Notes: generated by a model from the sequence alone, not told the origin. Positions 18,552-29,689 are shown, counted from the stretch's first letter. The stretch: DNA of 64,000 nt from Polynucleobacter sp. MWH-P3-07-1 (GCF_018687555.1 NZ_CP061296.1:62001-126000), one strand, 5' to 3'. Made by a program: numbers and translations.

Positions 18552-20888
18552 ATGGCTCTCCCCCCAAAAGACCGGCCACCGCAGAATCAGCGGTCCAATC
18601 CTCAGCCCAATCGGCGTCCACGTGATTTTCGAGCAAATCCCCCTGCATTTGCTAAATCAGGCAGCCCCTTAATTAAGGCTTTATTCGTGATGGGGATGGC
18701 AGTCGGGCTGATGTTCGTGCTGTTGCTGGGGTATGCTTTTTTGATTGCCAAGCCAAATTTGCCCAAGATTTCTGCCCTAGTAGATTACAACCCCAAAACC
18801 CCACTACGCGTGTATACCGCTGACAAGGTTCTCATTGGTGAGTTTGGAGAGGAGCGTCGCAAGGTGATCCCCTTGGCTGATATGCCTCTGGTGATGCGGA
18901 ATGCTGTCATTGCTACCGAAGACGACCGTTTCTACTCACATGGCGGCGTGGACTATATCGGCGTTTTGCGGGCAGGGGTGGCAAATATGCGCGGCCATCT
19001 TGCGCAGGGCGCCTCCACAATTACGATGCAAGTTGCTCGAAACTTCTTTCTGAGTAATGAAAAAACCTTTAGTAGAAAAATTTATGAAATTTTGCTCGCA
19101 TGGGAAATTGAGTCACAACTAAGTAAGGACAAGATTCTGGAGATATATATGAACCAGATCTTTTTGGGCCAACGCGCCTTTGGTTTTTCCAGTGCTGCGC
19201 AAATCTATTTTGGAAAAGACTTGAAGGACATCAGCACTGCAGAGGCAGCAATGTTGGCAGGTCTACCTAAGGCTCCATCAGCATACAACCCGGTGACCAA
19301 TTTCCGTCGAGCCAAAATGCGTCAGACCTATATTTTGGGTCGTATGCGAGATTTGGGTTACATCACGCCTGAGGAGTATCAAAAGGCAATTGGTGAAGAG
19401 CTACATATTCGTGGACTGGGTAATGAATTTAGTACGCGGGCAGATTTTCCAGCAGAGATGGTCCGTCAATTACTCTATGCCCAATATGGTGAGGCCATTT
19501 ATTCGCAGGGTATCGATGTCTACACCACCTTAATTAAGGCAGATCAGGATGCTGCATATAAAGCAGTGCGCCGTGGAATCTTTGAATACGATTTGCGTCA
19601 TGCATATCGCGGGCCAGAGGGATTTGTTGACTTGCCAGATGATCCTGCAAAACGCCAGCGCACAATTGATGATGCATTATTAGCCTATCCCCAGTTAGAT
19701 GATTTGCAATCCGGGATAGTCTTAGATGCAAAACCGAAGGAGATGCAAGTCATTATTTCAACGGGTGACGTCATTACCTTGAAGGGCGACGCATTGAGAT
19801 TGGCAAGTGCCTCCTTGACTGACAATGCGCAGCCTAAGAAGAAGCTTCGTCCTGGATCTGTAGTGCGTTTATTACAAGCAGATGATGGCGTCTGGAAACT
19901 GGCGCAGCTACCTCAAGTAGAGGCAGCATTTGTTTCTATGAATGCCCAGAATGGTGCAATTTTATCTTTGGTTGGCGGCTTTGATTTTAGGCGCAACCAG
20001 TTTAATCACGTGACACAAGCATGGCGCCAACCAGGCTCATCATTTAAACCATTCATTTATGCCGCTGCTCTGGAAAAAGGCTTCTCACCTAGCACCATGG
20101 TGAACGATGCACCTTTGTCGATTGGTAGCCTAGAGACTGGAAGTCAATCTTGGGAGCCTAAAAACTATGATGGTAAATATGACGGCATGATGCGTTTACG
20201 CAATGCTTTAGCAAAGTCAAAGAATTTAGTATCGGTCAGAATCGTACGTGCTATTGGACCTTCGTATGCACAAGAATATATAAAGCGCTTTGGCTTTGAT
20301 CCCGAGAAGCACCCACCGTATCTCACGATGGCATTAGGCGCGGGCTCAGTAACGCCATTGCAAATGGCGTCTGCTTACAGCGTATTTGCAAATGGCGGCT
20401 ATCAAGTAGAGCCCTACTTGATTGATAGGATGATTGATACAAAAGGTAATGTGTTATTCGAAGCAAAGCCAACACGTGCCGGTGAAGATGCAACCCGAGT
20501 GCTCGATAAGCGCACAGCTTTTGTGATGGACAGTATGTTGCAAGAAGTCACCAAAACCGGAACAGCTGCTAGCGCACGCGCTAAGCTTGGCCGTAACGAT
20601 ATTGCAGGAAAAACGGGTACTACCAATGAATCTCATGATGCTTGGTTTGCAGGGTACAACCCAAAGATTGTTGCGATTGCTTGGATTGGTTTTGATAAGC
20701 CAGAAAGTTTGGGCGATAAAGAAACAGGCGGCGGACTTGCATTGCCAATGTGGATCTCCTATATGGGGGTTGCCTTAAAAGGAGTTCCGCAAGAATCTCG
20801 CGAGGTACCTGATGGCGTTACTCAGTTCGATGGAGATTGGTTTATCCCTGAGTTTTCGCCTAATGGCGGTGTGCGCGAACTTCAATAA
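18552..20888 (+). CDS. mrcA: Penicillin-binding protein 1A (bifunctional transglycosylase/transpeptidase)
   Basis: PBP1A polymerises and cross-links peptidoglycan. The 778-residue protein has a proline- and arginine-rich cytoplasmic tail (1-38), one membrane anchor (about 40-66), a GT51 domain with catalytic Glu123 in ATEDDRFYSHGG and GASTITMQVARNFFLS, an OB-like insert, and a transpeptidase domain with nucleophile Ser496 (SSFKP), SKN (AKSKNLVS) and KTGTT. Length is somewhat below the E. coli enzyme (850). It is divergent from the mini-secretin genes, as mrcA commonly is from pilM. Confidence 0.96.
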   Translation: MALPPKDRPPQNQRSNPQPNRRPRDFRANPPAFAKSGSPLIKALFVMGMAVGLMFVLLLGYAFLIAKPNLPKISALVDYNPKTPLRVYTADKVLIGEFGEERRKVIPLADMPLVMRNAVIATEDDRFYSHGGVDYIGVLRAGVANMRGHLAQGASTITMQVARNFFLSNEKTFSRKIYEILLAWEIESQLSKDKILEIYMNQIFLGQRAFGFSSAAQIYFGKDLKDISTAEAAMLAGLPKAPSAYNPVTNFRRAKMRQTYILGRMRDLGYITPEEYQKAIGEELHIRGLGNEFSTRADFPAEMVRQLLYAQYGEAIYSQGIDVYTTLIKADQDAAYKAVRRGIFEYDLRHAYRGPEGFVDLPDDPAKRQRTIDDALLAYPQLDDLQSGIVLDAKPKEMQVIISTGDVITLKGDALRLASASLTDNAQPKKKLRPGSVVRLLQADDGVWKLAQLPQVEAAFVSMNAQNGAILSLVGGFDFRRNQFNHVTQAWRQPGSSFKPFIYAAALEKGFSPSTMVNDAPLSIGSLETGSQSWEPKNYDGKYDGMMRLRNALAKSKNLVSVRIVRAIGPSYAQEYIKRFGFDPEKHPPYLTMALGAGSVTPLQMASAYSVFANGGYQVEPYLIDRMIDTKGNVLFEAKPTRAGEDATRVLDKRTAFVMDSMLQEVTKTGTAASARAKLGRNDIAGKTGTTNESHDAWFAGYNPKIVAIAWIGFDKPESLGDKETGGGLALPMWISYMGVALKGVPQESREVPDGVTQFDGDWFIPEFSPNGGVRELQ

Positions 20889-20899
20889 AATTTGAGCAG

Positions 20900-21616
20900 A
20901 TGGCGCGACAAGCACGCATGGTGATTCCTGGACAGGCGATGCATGTCATGGTCAGGGGCAACAATCGCGAAACACTTTTCTTTACGGCGGAAGATCGACG
21001 AATCTATCTAGACTGGTTAAAAGAAGCCGCAAAACAATTTTCTTGTTTAGTGCATGCTTTTGTCTTGATGCCCAATCATGTGCATATATTGCTGACGCCT
21101 ACGAAAGCGGATTCATTAGCCAAGACCATGCAGTCGCTAGGTCGGCGCTATGCGCAGTATTTCAATCAACGGCATCATCGCTCTGGCACGATTTGGGAAG
21201 GGCGTTTTCGTTCGTCACTGATTGATCCGAGCTATTTCTTGCGTTGTCAGCGCTATATCGAATTGAATCCAGTACGTGCAGGTTTTGAATCTAGCCCTCA
21301 AGATTCGACTTGGACTAGCTACGGATCGCATGTTGGACAAAAAGTAGAACCCTGGCTAGTGGACCATGAATCTTTTTGGAAGCTAGGCAATACCCCCTTT
21401 GAGCGTCAAATGGCTTGGGCGGGGTTTATCAAGGAGGGCGCGCCACATTGGGAGGATAGACAAATTACCGAGACTCTATTGCGTTCCAAGCCCTGGTTGA
21501 GCGACACCCTGGCTCTAAAGTTGCTTAAGGAACGACCAGATCAGCTGGCAATTCGGCATCGGGGGCGCCCTAAAAAAGATAAAACGGTGACTGAAGCTGC
21601 TCAAAGCGTTTCCTAG
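20900..21616 (+). CDS. REP-associated tyrosine transposase (RAYT, Y1/HUH family)
   Basis: The 238-residue protein is a single-strand HUH nuclease of the RAYT/TnpA_REP class. The N-terminus ARQARMVIPGQAMHVMVRGN, the HUH motif NHVHILL (His60, His62), candidate catalytic tyrosines in RRYAQYFNQR (Tyr84 or Tyr87), GTIWEGRFRSS and RYIELNPVRAG are intact. RAYTs are usually single-copy, domesticated, and act on nearby palindromic repeats. It starts 12 bases after the mrcA stop and is followed by an inverted repeat at 21625-21687. No IS ends or target duplication were recognised. Confidence 0.9.
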   Translation: MARQARMVIPGQAMHVMVRGNNRETLFFTAEDRRIYLDWLKEAAKQFSCLVHAFVLMPNHVHILLTPTKADSLAKTMQSLGRRYAQYFNQRHHRSGTIWEGRFRSSLIDPSYFLRCQRYIELNPVRAGFESSPQDSTWTSYGSHVGQKVEPWLVDHESFWKLGNTPFERQMAWAGFIKEGAPHWEDRQITETLLRSKPWLSDTLALKLLKERPDQLAIRHRGRPKKDKTVTEAAQSVS

Positions 21617-21624
21617 TAAATTAT

Positions 21625-21687
21625 TGACTCTGTCCCTGAATAAATGACTTTCAATCAGGGCTCGGCAATTTAAATGGGACAGAGTCA
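21625..21687. repeat. REP/BIME-like inverted repeat after the RAYT gene
   Basis: TGACTCTGTCCC (21625-21636) is an exact reverse complement of GGGACAGAGTCA (21676-21687), giving 12-base arms. Inside, CCCTGA (21634-21639) can pair with TCAGGG (21655-21660), and AAATGAC (21642-21648) with GTCATTT (21684-21690), so alternative folds compete. Position just 3' of the RAYT gene is where such enzymes' substrate repeats are usually found. Confidence 0.75.
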
Positions 21688-21698
21688 TTTAATTTCTA

Positions 21699-21727
21699 TT
21701 GCATCGAGAGGGGTATTCCCCTATATT
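21699..21727 (+). promoter_or_regulatory. Candidate gltBD promoter with a palindrome in its spacer
   Basis: TTGCAT (21699-21704) and TATATT (21722-21727) are separated by 17 bases, a sigma70-like layout. The palindrome AGGGG-TATT-CCCCT (21709-21722) fills most of the spacer and touches the -10 box, a position typical of repressor or MerR-type sites. The predicted start at about 21734 leaves a leader of about 39 bases before the gltB ATG. Confidence 0.5.
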
Positions 21728-21772
21728 TGATCCTCCAAAAGTAATAAAGCCATTAAGGCTCACGGAAGAATC

Positions 21773-24700
21773 ATGAAAACATCATTCGGCACCCCAATTC
21801 GTCCAATCGCACAAGGTTTGTACGATCCTCAAAATGAACACGACGCCTGCGGCGTAGGATTTGTTGCTCACATTAAGGGCAAGAAATCACATGAGATCGT
21901 TGCTCAAGGATTAAAGATTCTTGAGAACTTAGATCATCGGGGTGCGGTTGGCGCTGATCCGTTGATGGGTGACGGTGCTGGAATCCTGATTCAGATTCCT
22001 GATGCCTTATATCGAGAAGAGATGGCAAAGCAGGGCATCACTTTGCCGCCCTTAGGTGAGTACGGTGTTGGCATGATTTTTCTGCCAAAAGAAAATGCAT
22101 CACGTCTCGCATGCGAACAAGAATTAGAACGCACTGTTCGATTAGAAGGTCAGGTAGTACTCGGCTGGAGAGATGTACCCATCGATGTGCAATTGCCAAT
22201 GTCACCTACCGTCCGAATGACCGAGCCTTTTATCCGTCAAATATTTATTGGACGTGGTCGCGACATCATGACAACTGACGCATTAGAACGAAAGTTATAC
22301 GTCATTCGAAAAACGGCAAGTCACGCCATTCAGGATTTGCATTTGAAGCACGGAAAAGAATATTTTGTTGCTTCAATGTCCGCTCGTACTATTGTTTATA
22401 AAGGCTTGCTCCTGGCAAACCAAGTGGGAGCGTATTACGAAGATTTAAAGGATGCGCGCACTATCTCGGCCCTAGCCTTAGTGCACCAACGTTTCTCAAC
22501 CAATACATTCCCTGCATGGGAATTGGCTCACCCTTACCGCATGATTGCGCACAACGGAGAAATTAATACCGTTAAGGGTAACGTCAATTGGGTTAATGCT
22601 CGTGAAGGTGCTATTAGCTCGCCTGTCTTGGGCGACGACCTGAAAAAACTATGGCCACTCATTTATCCAGGTCAATCAGATACCGCTTGCTTTGATAACT
22701 GCTTAGAGTTGTTGGTCATGGCTGGCTATCCGCTGGCGCAGGCCATGATGATGATGATTCCAGAGGCATGGGAACAACATACTTTGATGGACGATAACCG
22801 TCGTGCATTCTATGAATATCACGCGTCAATGATGGAGCCATGGGATGGTCCGGCAGCGATGGCTTTTACTGATGGCCGCCAAATTGGTGCCACACTCGAC
22901 AGAAATGGATTGCGTCCAGCGCGTTACTACGTCACCGATGATGATTTGGTCGTCATGGGATCAGAGGCGGGCGTACTGCCAATTCCCGATAGCAAGATCG
23001 TCCAAAAGTGGCGCTTACAACCGGGCAAAATGTTCCTCATCGATATGGAGCAAGGACGCATCATTGATGACGTTGAACTCAAAAATGCCGTCTCGAAAGC
23101 CAAGCCCTATAAGAGCTGGATCGATGCAGTGCGTATTAAGCTTGATGAAGTAGATGCAAGCCAAGCAGACCTGATCGACGAAAAAACAACGATTCGTCCT
23201 GCAGCAAAACTGTTAGACCGTCAGCAAGCATTTGGATACACCCAAGAAGATATTAAATATCTGATGGCACCAATGGCGCAAAACGGAGAAGAGGCAATTG
23301 GATCCATGGGTAACGACAGCCCATTGGCTGTGCTCTCTAACAAGAACAAACCCCTCTATAACTACTTTAAACAATTGTTTGCACAGGTGACCAATCCTCC
23401 GATTGATCCGATTCGTGAAAACATGGTGATGTCTTTAGTGTCCTTTATTGGACCTAAGCCCAATTTATTAGACACCAACAACATCAATCCTCCAATGCGC
23501 TTAGAAGTCAGTCAGCCCATTTTGGATTTTGATGACATCACGAAGATTCGTCATATTGGCCATTACACCAACGGTAAGTTCCGCTCATACGAGTTGGATA
23601 TCTGTTATCCAGCAGCTTGGGGCAAGGCCGGTATCGAAGCGCGACTTGCTTCACTTTGTGCGGAAGCTGCAGATGCAGTCCGTTCGGGCTATAACATTTT
23701 GATTGTGAGCGATCGTCAAGTGGATGAGCAACACGTTGCTATTCCTGCGTTATTGGCTACCTCAGCAATTCATCAGCATCTAGTAGAAAAAGGATTGCGC
23801 ACCAGCGTCGGTTTGGTGGTTGAAACCGGAAGTGCTCGCGAGACACATCATTTTGCGCTGCTAGCTGGTTATGGCGCAGAAGCTATTCATCCCTACCTTG
23901 CGATGGAAACGCTTGCTGAAATGGCAAAAGGTCTGACAGGCGATTTATCGCCTGAGAAGGCCATCAAGAACTTTGTCAAGGCTGTCGGTAAGGGATTGCA
24001 AAAAGTGATGTCCAAGATGGGCATTTCAACTTATATGTCGTATACCGGATCACAGATTTTTGAAGCTATTGGCCTCAACCATGATGTGATTAATCAATAT
24101 TTCAAGGGCACGCCTTCAAATGTCGGCGGTATTGGAGTATTTGATGTTGCTGAAGAAGCTTTAAGAATGCATCAAGCCGCTTTTGGCGACGACCCTGTAT
24201 TAGAAGATATGCTCGATGCCGGTGGTGAATATGCTTTCCGCGTGCGTGGTGAAAACCATATGTGGACACCTGACACGATTGCGAAATTGCAGCACTCCAC
24301 TCGCATTGGTGTTGAGAAGGGCTATCAGACTTATAAAGAGTACGCCAACATCATCAATGACCAAAGCAAGCGTCAAATGACTTTGCGTGGTTTATTTGAG
24401 TTCAAGATTGATCCCATTAAAGCAATCCCCCTGGATGAGGTGGAGCCAGCTAAAGAAATTGTGAAACGCTTTGCTACCGGCGCAATGTCTTTAGGTTCCA
24501 TCTCGACTGAGGCGCATGCGACTTTGGCAATTGCAATGAACCGAATTGGTGGTAAGTCGAATACCGGCGAAGGCGGTGAAGATCCGAATCGTTACATTAA
24601 AGAATTAAAAGGTATTCCGATTAAGCGGGGTGAGACTTTAGCAAGCATCTTGGGTGACGATGTTGTTGAGGTGAATATTCCCCTGCAAGATGGCGACTCA

Positions 24701-26518
24701 TTGCGCTCCAAAATCAAGCAAGTTGCTTCCGGGCGCTTTGGGGTAACAACAGAATATTTGCGTTCTGCTGATCAAATCCAGATCAAAATGGCGCAGGGCG
24801 CTAAGCCAGGTGAGGGTGGACAACTCCCAGGCGGGAAAGTCTCAGACTATATTGGTATGTTGCGTTTCTCGGTACCAGGCGTTGGCTTGATTTCTCCTCC
24901 TCCACACCATGACATTTATTCAATCGAGGATTTGGCACAGCTGATTCATGATTTGAAAAATGTGAATCCTGCAGCAGATATTTCAGTGAAATTGGTTTCT
25001 GAAGTTGGCGTTGGTACGATTGCTGCTGGAGTTGCCAAAGCAAAAGCAGATCATGTGGTGATTGCCGGACATGATGGTGGCACAGGCGCTTCACCACTTT
25101 CTTCTATTAAGCATGCTGGTTCCCCATGGGAGCTTGGCTTGGCTGAAACCCAACAAACCTTGGTATTGAATGGTTTGCGGAGTCGTATCCGTGTTCAGGC
25201 TGATGGTCAAATGAAGACCGGGCGTGATGTGGTCATTGGCGCTTTATTGGGTGCGGATGAATTTGGTTTCGCTACAGCACCATTAGTTGTTGAGGGTTGC
25301 ATCATGATGCGCAAGTGTCATTTGAATACATGCCCAGTTGGCGTTGCTACTCAAGATCCTGAATTGCGTAAAAAGTTTTCAGGCAAGCCAGAGCATGTGG
25401 TGAATTTCTTCTTCTTCATTGCTGAAGAGGCGCGTGAGATCATGGCGCAATTAGGCATTCGTAAGTTTGATGATTTAATCGGTCGAGTAGATTTATTAGA
25501 TACCCGCAAGGGCATCGAGAACTGGAAAGTCCATGGCTTGGATTTCAGTAAGATTTTTTCTCAGGTCGACGTTGCTGCTGATGTACCACGCTATCAAGTG
25601 CTCACACAAGAGCATGGCCTTGGCAGTGCGTTAGACAACATTTTGATTGAGAAGAGTGAGCCTGCTTTGGAGCGAGGCGAGAAAGTCTCTTTCATTGTTC
25701 CTGTGAAGAACGTTAATCGCACAGTGGGGGCGATGTTATCGGGTGAAGTCGCTCAACGCTATGGTCACGCTGGCTTACCAGATGACACGATTCATATTCA
25801 ACTCAATGGAACTGCTGGACAAAGCTTTGCTGCATTCTTAGCAAAGGGCGTTACGCTCGATTTAGTCGGCGATGGTAACGACTATGTGGGCAAAGGATTA
25901 TCCGGCGGTCGTGTCATCGTGCGCGCTCCCCATGAGTTCCGTGGTGATACTGCTCGCAATATTATTGTTGGTAACACCGTTCTGTATGGTGCTATCGGCG
26001 GAGAAGCTTTCTTCAATGGTGTTGCTGGAGAGCGTTTTGCAGTGCGTAACTCTGGTGCCACTGCAGTCGTTGAGGGCACCGGCGATCATGGCTGTGAATA
26101 CATGACAGGCGGAACAGTTGTGGTCTTGGGTAATACTGGCCGTAATTTTGCTGCAGGGATGAGCGGTGGTATTGCTTATGTGTATGACGAAGATGGTTTA
26201 TTTGAAAAGCGCTGCAACACGAGTATGGCGAGTCTTGAAAAAGTTCTGCCATCTGCTGAGCAGATTGCCAAAATGCCTAAGTCTCAATGGCACGCACCAA
26301 TCGATGTAAAAGATGGCGGCGAACGTTTAACGGATGAGCAGATTCTGAAAGAGCTCATTGAGCGTCATTTCCGTCACACCGGATCAGAGCGTGCTAAGTC
26401 TCTATTGGCTGATTGGGATAAATCGCGCACACGATTTGTGAAAGTGCTTCCAACCGAATATAAGCGGGCCTTGGGCGAGCTTTGGGAAAAATCCCAAAAT
26501 GCTCCTGTTGCTGCTTAA
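21773..26518 (+). CDS. gltB: Glutamate synthase (NADPH) large subunit
   Basis: GltB transfers the amide of glutamine to 2-oxoglutarate, giving two glutamates, with electrons from GltD. The 1581-residue protein has a class II amidotransferase domain whose nucleophile is Cys26 ([12 protein letters not shown]; the first 25 residues are a propeptide), a central domain, an FMN synthase domain with [27 protein letters not shown] and the [3Fe-4S] cysteines in [15 protein letters not shown], and a C-terminal beta-helix domain ([16 protein letters not shown]). Full length. gltD follows after 38 bases. Confidence 0.98.
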   Translation: MKTSFGTPIRPIAQGLYDPQNEHDACGVGFVAHIKGKKSHEIVAQGLKILENLDHRGAVGADPLMGDGAGILIQIPDALYREEMAKQGITLPPLGEYGVGMIFLPKENASRLACEQELERTVRLEGQVVLGWRDVPIDVQLPMSPTVRMTEPFIRQIFIGRGRDIMTTDALERKLYVIRKTASHAIQDLHLKHGKEYFVASMSARTIVYKGLLLANQVGAYYEDLKDARTISALALVHQRFSTNTFPAWELAHPYRMIAHNGEINTVKGNVNWVNAREGAISSPVLGDDLKKLWPLIYPGQSDTACFDNCLELLVMAGYPLAQAMMMMIPEAWEQHTLMDDNRRAFYEYHASMMEPWDGPAAMAFTDGRQIGATLDRNGLRPARYYVTDDDLVVMGSEAGVLPIPDSKIVQKWRLQPGKMFLIDMEQGRIIDDVELKNAVSKAKPYKSWIDAVRIKLDEVDASQADLIDEKTTIRPAAKLLDRQQAFGYTQEDIKYLMAPMAQNGEEAIGSMGNDSPLAVLSNKNKPLYNYFKQLFAQVTNPPIDPIRENMVMSLVSFIGPKPNLLDTNNINPPMRLEVSQPILDFDDITKIRHIGHYTNGKFRSYELDICYPAAWGKAGIEARLASLCAEAADAVRSGYNILIVSDRQVDEQHVAIPALLATSAIHQHLVEKGLRTSVGLVVETGSARETHHFALLAGYGAEAIHPYLAMETLAEMAKGLTGDLSPEKAIKNFVKAVGKGLQKVMSKMGISTYMSYTGSQIFEAIGLNHDVINQYFKGTPSNVGGIGVFDVAEEALRMHQAAFGDDPVLEDMLDAGGEYAFRVRGENHMWTPDTIAKLQHSTRIGVEKGYQTYKEYANIINDQSKRQMTLRGLFEFKIDPIKAIPLDEVEPAKEIVKRFATGAMSLGSISTEAHATLAIAMNRIGGKSNTGEGGEDPNRYIKELKGIPIKRGETLASILGDDVVEVNIPLQDGDSLRSKIKQVASGRFGVTTEYLRSADQIQIKMAQGAKPGEGGQLPGGKVSDYIGMLRFSVPGVGLISPPPHHDIYSIEDLAQLIHDLKNVNPAADISVKLVSEVGVGTIAAGVAKAKADHVVIAGHDGGTGASPLSSIKHAGSPWELGLAETQQTLVLNGLRSRIRVQADGQMKTGRDVVIGALLGADEFGFATAPLVVEGCIMMRKCHLNTCPVGVATQDPELRKKFSGKPEHVVNFFFFIAEEAREIMAQLGIRKFDDLIGRVDLLDTRKGIENWKVHGLDFSKIFSQVDVAADVPRYQVLTQEHGLGSALDNILIEKSEPALERGEKVSFIVPVKNVNRTVGAMLSGEVAQRYGHAGLPDDTIHIQLNGTAGQSFAAFLAKGVTLDLVGDGNDYVGKGLSGGRVIVRAPHEFRGDTARNIIVGNTVLYGAIGGEAFFNGVAGERFAVRNSGATAVVEGTGDHGCEYMTGGTVVVLGNTGRNFAAGMSGGIAYVYDEDGLFEKRCNTSMASLEKVLPSAEQIAKMPKSQWHAPIDVKDGGERLTDEQILKELIERHFRHTGSERAKSLLADWDKSRTRFVKVLPTEYKRALGELWEKSQNAPVAA

Positions 26519-26556
26519 CGAATGTGAATACAAAGAATCAATACTAAGGATTAGAT

Positions 26557-28020
26557 ATGGGTAAGATCACTGGATTTATGGAGTTTGAGCGGGTAGATGA
26601 AACCTACGAGGCTCCTGTAAAGCGCCTGCATCATTACAAAGAGTTTGTTCATGCGCTAACTGATGAGCAGGCAAAGGTGCAAGGTGCGCGCTGTATGGAT
26701 TGCGGCATTCCATTTTGTAACAGTGGTTGCCCAGTAAACAACATCATTCCTGATTTCAATGATTTGGTATTCCACAATGATTGGAAAAATGCCTTAGAAG
26801 TTTTGCACTCTACCAATAATTTCCCAGAGTTCACGGGGCGGATTTGCCCCGCACCATGTGAAGCTGCTTGTACATTAGGAATTAATAAAGCGCCAGTTGG
26901 CATTAAATCCATTGAGCACGCCATTATTGATAAAGGCTGGGAAAACGGTTGGGTTAAACCGCAGCCATCGAAAATCAAGACTGGTAAAAAAGTAGCCATC
27001 GTTGGTGGCGGGCCTGCTGGTATGGCTGCAGCCCAACAGTTAGCGCGTGTTGGCCACGATGTCACCGTGTTTGAAAAAAATGATCGAGTTGGCGGATTGT
27101 TGCGCTATGGCATTCCTGATTTCAAAATGGAGAAGTGGCTGATTGATCGTCGTGTTGAGCAAATGCAAGCCGAGGGCGTGAAGTTTGAAACCAGTGTCTT
27201 TATTGGAAAAGAGGCCATTGGTGCTGAGGTAAAAAACTACGCCACCAAAACCGTCTCACCAGATCAACTGATGAAAGATTTTGATGCGGTAGTTATTACT
27301 GGTGGTGCAGAACAACCCCGTGACTTACCAGTGCCTGGACGTGACTTGGCTGGTGTGCATTACGCCTTAGAGTTTTTGATTCCTCAGAACAAAGAAAATG
27401 CTGGTGATTTAAAGAATGAGATTCGTGCGACCGATAAGCATGTTGTCGTGATTGGCGGTGGCGATACTGGTTCTGATTGTGTGGGTACCTCAAACCGCCA
27501 TGGTGCAAGTAAGGTGACTCAGTTTGAGTTGTTGCCTCAGCCTCCAGAGGAAGAAAACAAGTCTTTGGTATGGCCCTACTGGCCAACGAAATTGCGCACA
27601 TCCTCCTCGCATGAAGAAGGTTGTGAGCGCGATTGGTCTGTGGCAACAAAACGCTTTGAAGGTAAAAATGGCAAAGTGGAGAAACTGATTGGTGTTCGCC
27701 TGGAGTGGAGAGACGGCAAAATGTCAGAAATGCCAAACTCTGAGTTCGAGATTAAAGCCGATCTGGTACTGTTAGCTATGGGCTTTGTGTCTCCAGCGCA
27801 ACAAGTATTGAGTGCTTTTGGTGTTGAAAAAGATGCGCGTGGCAATGCCAAAGCAACTGTAGACGGCCAAAAAGCTTATCAAACGAATGTTTCTAAGGTA
27901 TTTGCTGCGGGTGATATGCGTCGTGGTCAGTCTTTAGTGGTTTGGGCAATTCGTGAAGGTCGCCAGTGCGCGCAAGCGGTTGATGAATATTTAATGGGAT
28001 CATCAGTCTTACCGCGATAA
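26557..28020 (+). CDS. gltD: Glutamate synthase small subunit
   Basis: GltD oxidises NADPH through FAD and passes electrons to GltB. The 487-residue protein has N-terminal iron-sulfur cysteines ([17 protein letters not shown] and [12 protein letters not shown]), the FAD motif [20 protein letters not shown], a second nucleotide motif [16 protein letters not shown], and the C-terminal [23 protein letters not shown] 26557 follows AAGGATTAG. It ends 8 bases before mlaF, so read-through into the Mla operon is likely. Confidence 0.98.
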   Translation: MGKITGFMEFERVDETYEAPVKRLHHYKEFVHALTDEQAKVQGARCMDCGIPFCNSGCPVNNIIPDFNDLVFHNDWKNALEVLHSTNNFPEFTGRICPAPCEAACTLGINKAPVGIKSIEHAIIDKGWENGWVKPQPSKIKTGKKVAIVGGGPAGMAAAQQLARVGHDVTVFEKNDRVGGLLRYGIPDFKMEKWLIDRRVEQMQAEGVKFETSVFIGKEAIGAEVKNYATKTVSPDQLMKDFDAVVITGGAEQPRDLPVPGRDLAGVHYALEFLIPQNKENAGDLKNEIRATDKHVVVIGGGDTGSDCVGTSNRHGASKVTQFELLPQPPEEENKSLVWPYWPTKLRTSSSHEEGCERDWSVATKRFEGKNGKVEKLIGVRLEWRDGKMSEMPNSEFEIKADLVLLAMGFVSPAQQVLSAFGVEKDARGNAKATVDGQKAYQTNVSKVFAAGDMRRGQSLVVWAIREGRQCAQAVDEYLMGSSVLPR

Positions 28021-28028
28021 TATGCGGC

Positions 28029-28895
28029 ATGACTGACGACAACTGCTCCACTTTGCAAAGCAGCCAAGGGAAACCCGAATCCATTGCGGGTGATGTTGTT
28101 GTCTCGGTTCGGGATGTGAACTTTGCTTATGCGCCTGAAGAGCGGCAGATTCTCTCTGGGCTCAATATGGAGTTCAAGCGCGGACAAGTAGTCGCCGTCA
28201 TGGGTGGGTCTGGTTGCGGTAAGACTACTATTCTCAGACTCATTGGCGGACAATACGCCGCTCAATCAGGTCAGGTTTTATTTGAAGGCCAAGATATCGG
28301 CAGAATGAATTCTGCGCAGTTGATGAATGCACGCCGTCGCATGGGAATGCTTTTTCAGTTCGGCGCGCTCTTTACAGATTTAAGTGTTTATGAAAACGTC
28401 GCATTTCCTTTGCGTGAGCATACGGATTTAACTGAAGAGCTATTGCGTTCCTTAGTGTTGATGAAGCTCAATGCCGTTGGCTTGCGTGGAGCGCGTGATT
28501 TGATGCCCGCTCAAATTTCTGGTGGAATGGCTCGGCGCGTTGCACTAGCCCGTGCTATTGCTTTAGATCCGCCGCTGATCATGTATGACGAGCCCTTTGC
28601 AGGTCTCGATCCGATTTCCTTGGGCATTACAGCGCGATTGATCCGGGATTTAAATAATGCACTTGGCGCTACCAGTTTGCTGGTAACGCACGACGTTGAA
28701 GAAACTTTTGCAATTGCAGACTATGTTTACTTCATTGCCAATGGTCGTATTGGCGCAGAAGGTACACCCGAAGAGCTAAGCCGTTCAACGGATCCTTTTG
28801 TGCGTCAATTCCTAGATGCCTCACCAGATGGCCCAGTACCCTTTAATTATCCTGGCCCAAGTTTGGCTCAAGATTTTGGATTGAGAAACACATGA
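28029..28895 (+). CDS. mlaF: Mla ABC transporter ATP-binding subunit MlaF
   Basis: MlaF powers the inner-membrane MlaFEDB complex, which moves phospholipids between the inner and outer membrane to keep the outer leaflet asymmetric. The 288-residue ATPase has Walker A MGGSGCGKTTILRL, signature ISGGMARRVALARA, Walker B PPLIMYDEPFAGLD and the switch histidine in LLVTHDVEE. It starts 8 bases after gltD and overlaps mlaE by 4 bases. The N-terminal extension of about 25 residues before the domain is modestly longer than in E. coli; a later start was not supported. Confidence 0.96.
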   Translation: MTDDNCSTLQSSQGKPESIAGDVVVSVRDVNFAYAPEERQILSGLNMEFKRGQVVAVMGGSGCGKTTILRLIGGQYAAQSGQVLFEGQDIGRMNSAQLMNARRRMGMLFQFGALFTDLSVYENVAFPLREHTDLTEELLRSLVLMKLNAVGLRGARDLMPAQISGGMARRVALARAIALDPPLIMYDEPFAGLDPISLGITARLIRDLNNALGATSLLVTHDVEETFAIADYVYFIANGRIGAEGTPEELSRSTDPFVRQFLDASPDGPVPFNYPGPSLAQDFGLRNT

Positions 28896-29689
28896 TGATT
28901 TTGCATACCGTGCTCGATCTTTTTGGGAGTCTTGGTTTCTTTGTTCGTCGAAACCTGACCAGCTTAGGTTTGGCAGCAAGAATGTTTACTGCTGCAATCT
29001 ATCGCTCTACCTTTCTGCTAAAAAGACCACGTTTAGTGATTGATCAAATTTTATTTGTAGGCAATCATTCATTTGTGATCATTGCAGTTTCAGGATTATT
29101 TGTTGGCTTTGTTCTCGGCTTACAGGGTTACTACACGCTGAATCGCTACGGTTCTGAACAGGCTTTAGGTTTACTAGTAGCACTCTCACTTACAAGAGAG
29201 CTGGGACCAGTAATTACTGCCTTATTGTTTGCGGGCCGCGCAGGCACTTCACTTACCGCTGAAATTGGGCTGATGAAAGCTGGAGAGCAATTAAGTGCTA
29301 TGGAAATGATGGCTGTAGACCCATTGGCCAGGGTGATTGCTCCTCGTCTTTGGGCCGGTATTATTGCGATGCCGATCTTGGCAACGATCTTCACTGCGGT
29401 CGGCGTGATGGGCGGTTATTTTGTAGGCGTCCCGCTCATTGGCGTGGACTCGGGTGCTTTCTGGTCACAAATGCAGGGCGGGGTAGACCTATTCTCGGAT
29501 ATTGGCAATGGCCTGATCAAAAGTCTTGTTTTTGGTGTTGCAGTGACTTTCATAGCGCTTTATCAGGGTTATGAGGCAAAGCCTACCCCCGAGGGCGTAT
29601 CGCAAGCAACCACTCGAACGGTAGTCGTTTCTTCCTTGTCAGTCCTGGCACTGGATTTTTTATTGACCGCCATGATGTTTTCAAATTAG
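28892..29689 (+). CDS. mlaE: Mla ABC transporter permease MlaE
   Basis: The 265-residue permease of the Mla lipid transporter has several membrane helices and the family stretch LTRELGPVITALLFAGRAG, followed by AEIGLMKAGEQLSAMEMM, VDPLARVIAPR and ALYQGYEAKPTPEGV. ATG 28892 overlaps the mlaF stop by 4 bases. mlaD follows after 20 bases. The family is also called MlaE/YrbE or Ttg2B. Confidence 0.96.
   Translation: MMILHTVLDLFGSLGFFVRRNLTSLGLAARMFTAAIYRSTFLLKRPRLVIDQILFVGNHSFVIIAVSGLFVGFVLGLQGYYTLNRYGSEQALGLLVALSLTRELGPVITALLFAGRAGTSLTAEIGLMKAGEQLSAMEMMAVDPLARVIAPRLWAGIIAMPILATIFTAVGVMGGYFVGVPLIGVDSGAFWSQMQGGVDLFSDIGNGLIKSLVFGVAVTFIALYQGYEAKPTPEGVSQATTRTVVVSSLSVLALDFLLTAMMFSN

Noticed and set aside
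27296..27736. Antisense open frame of 146 codons in gltD
   Set aside because: Histidine- and serine-rich shadow of a conserved gene, with no start signals.
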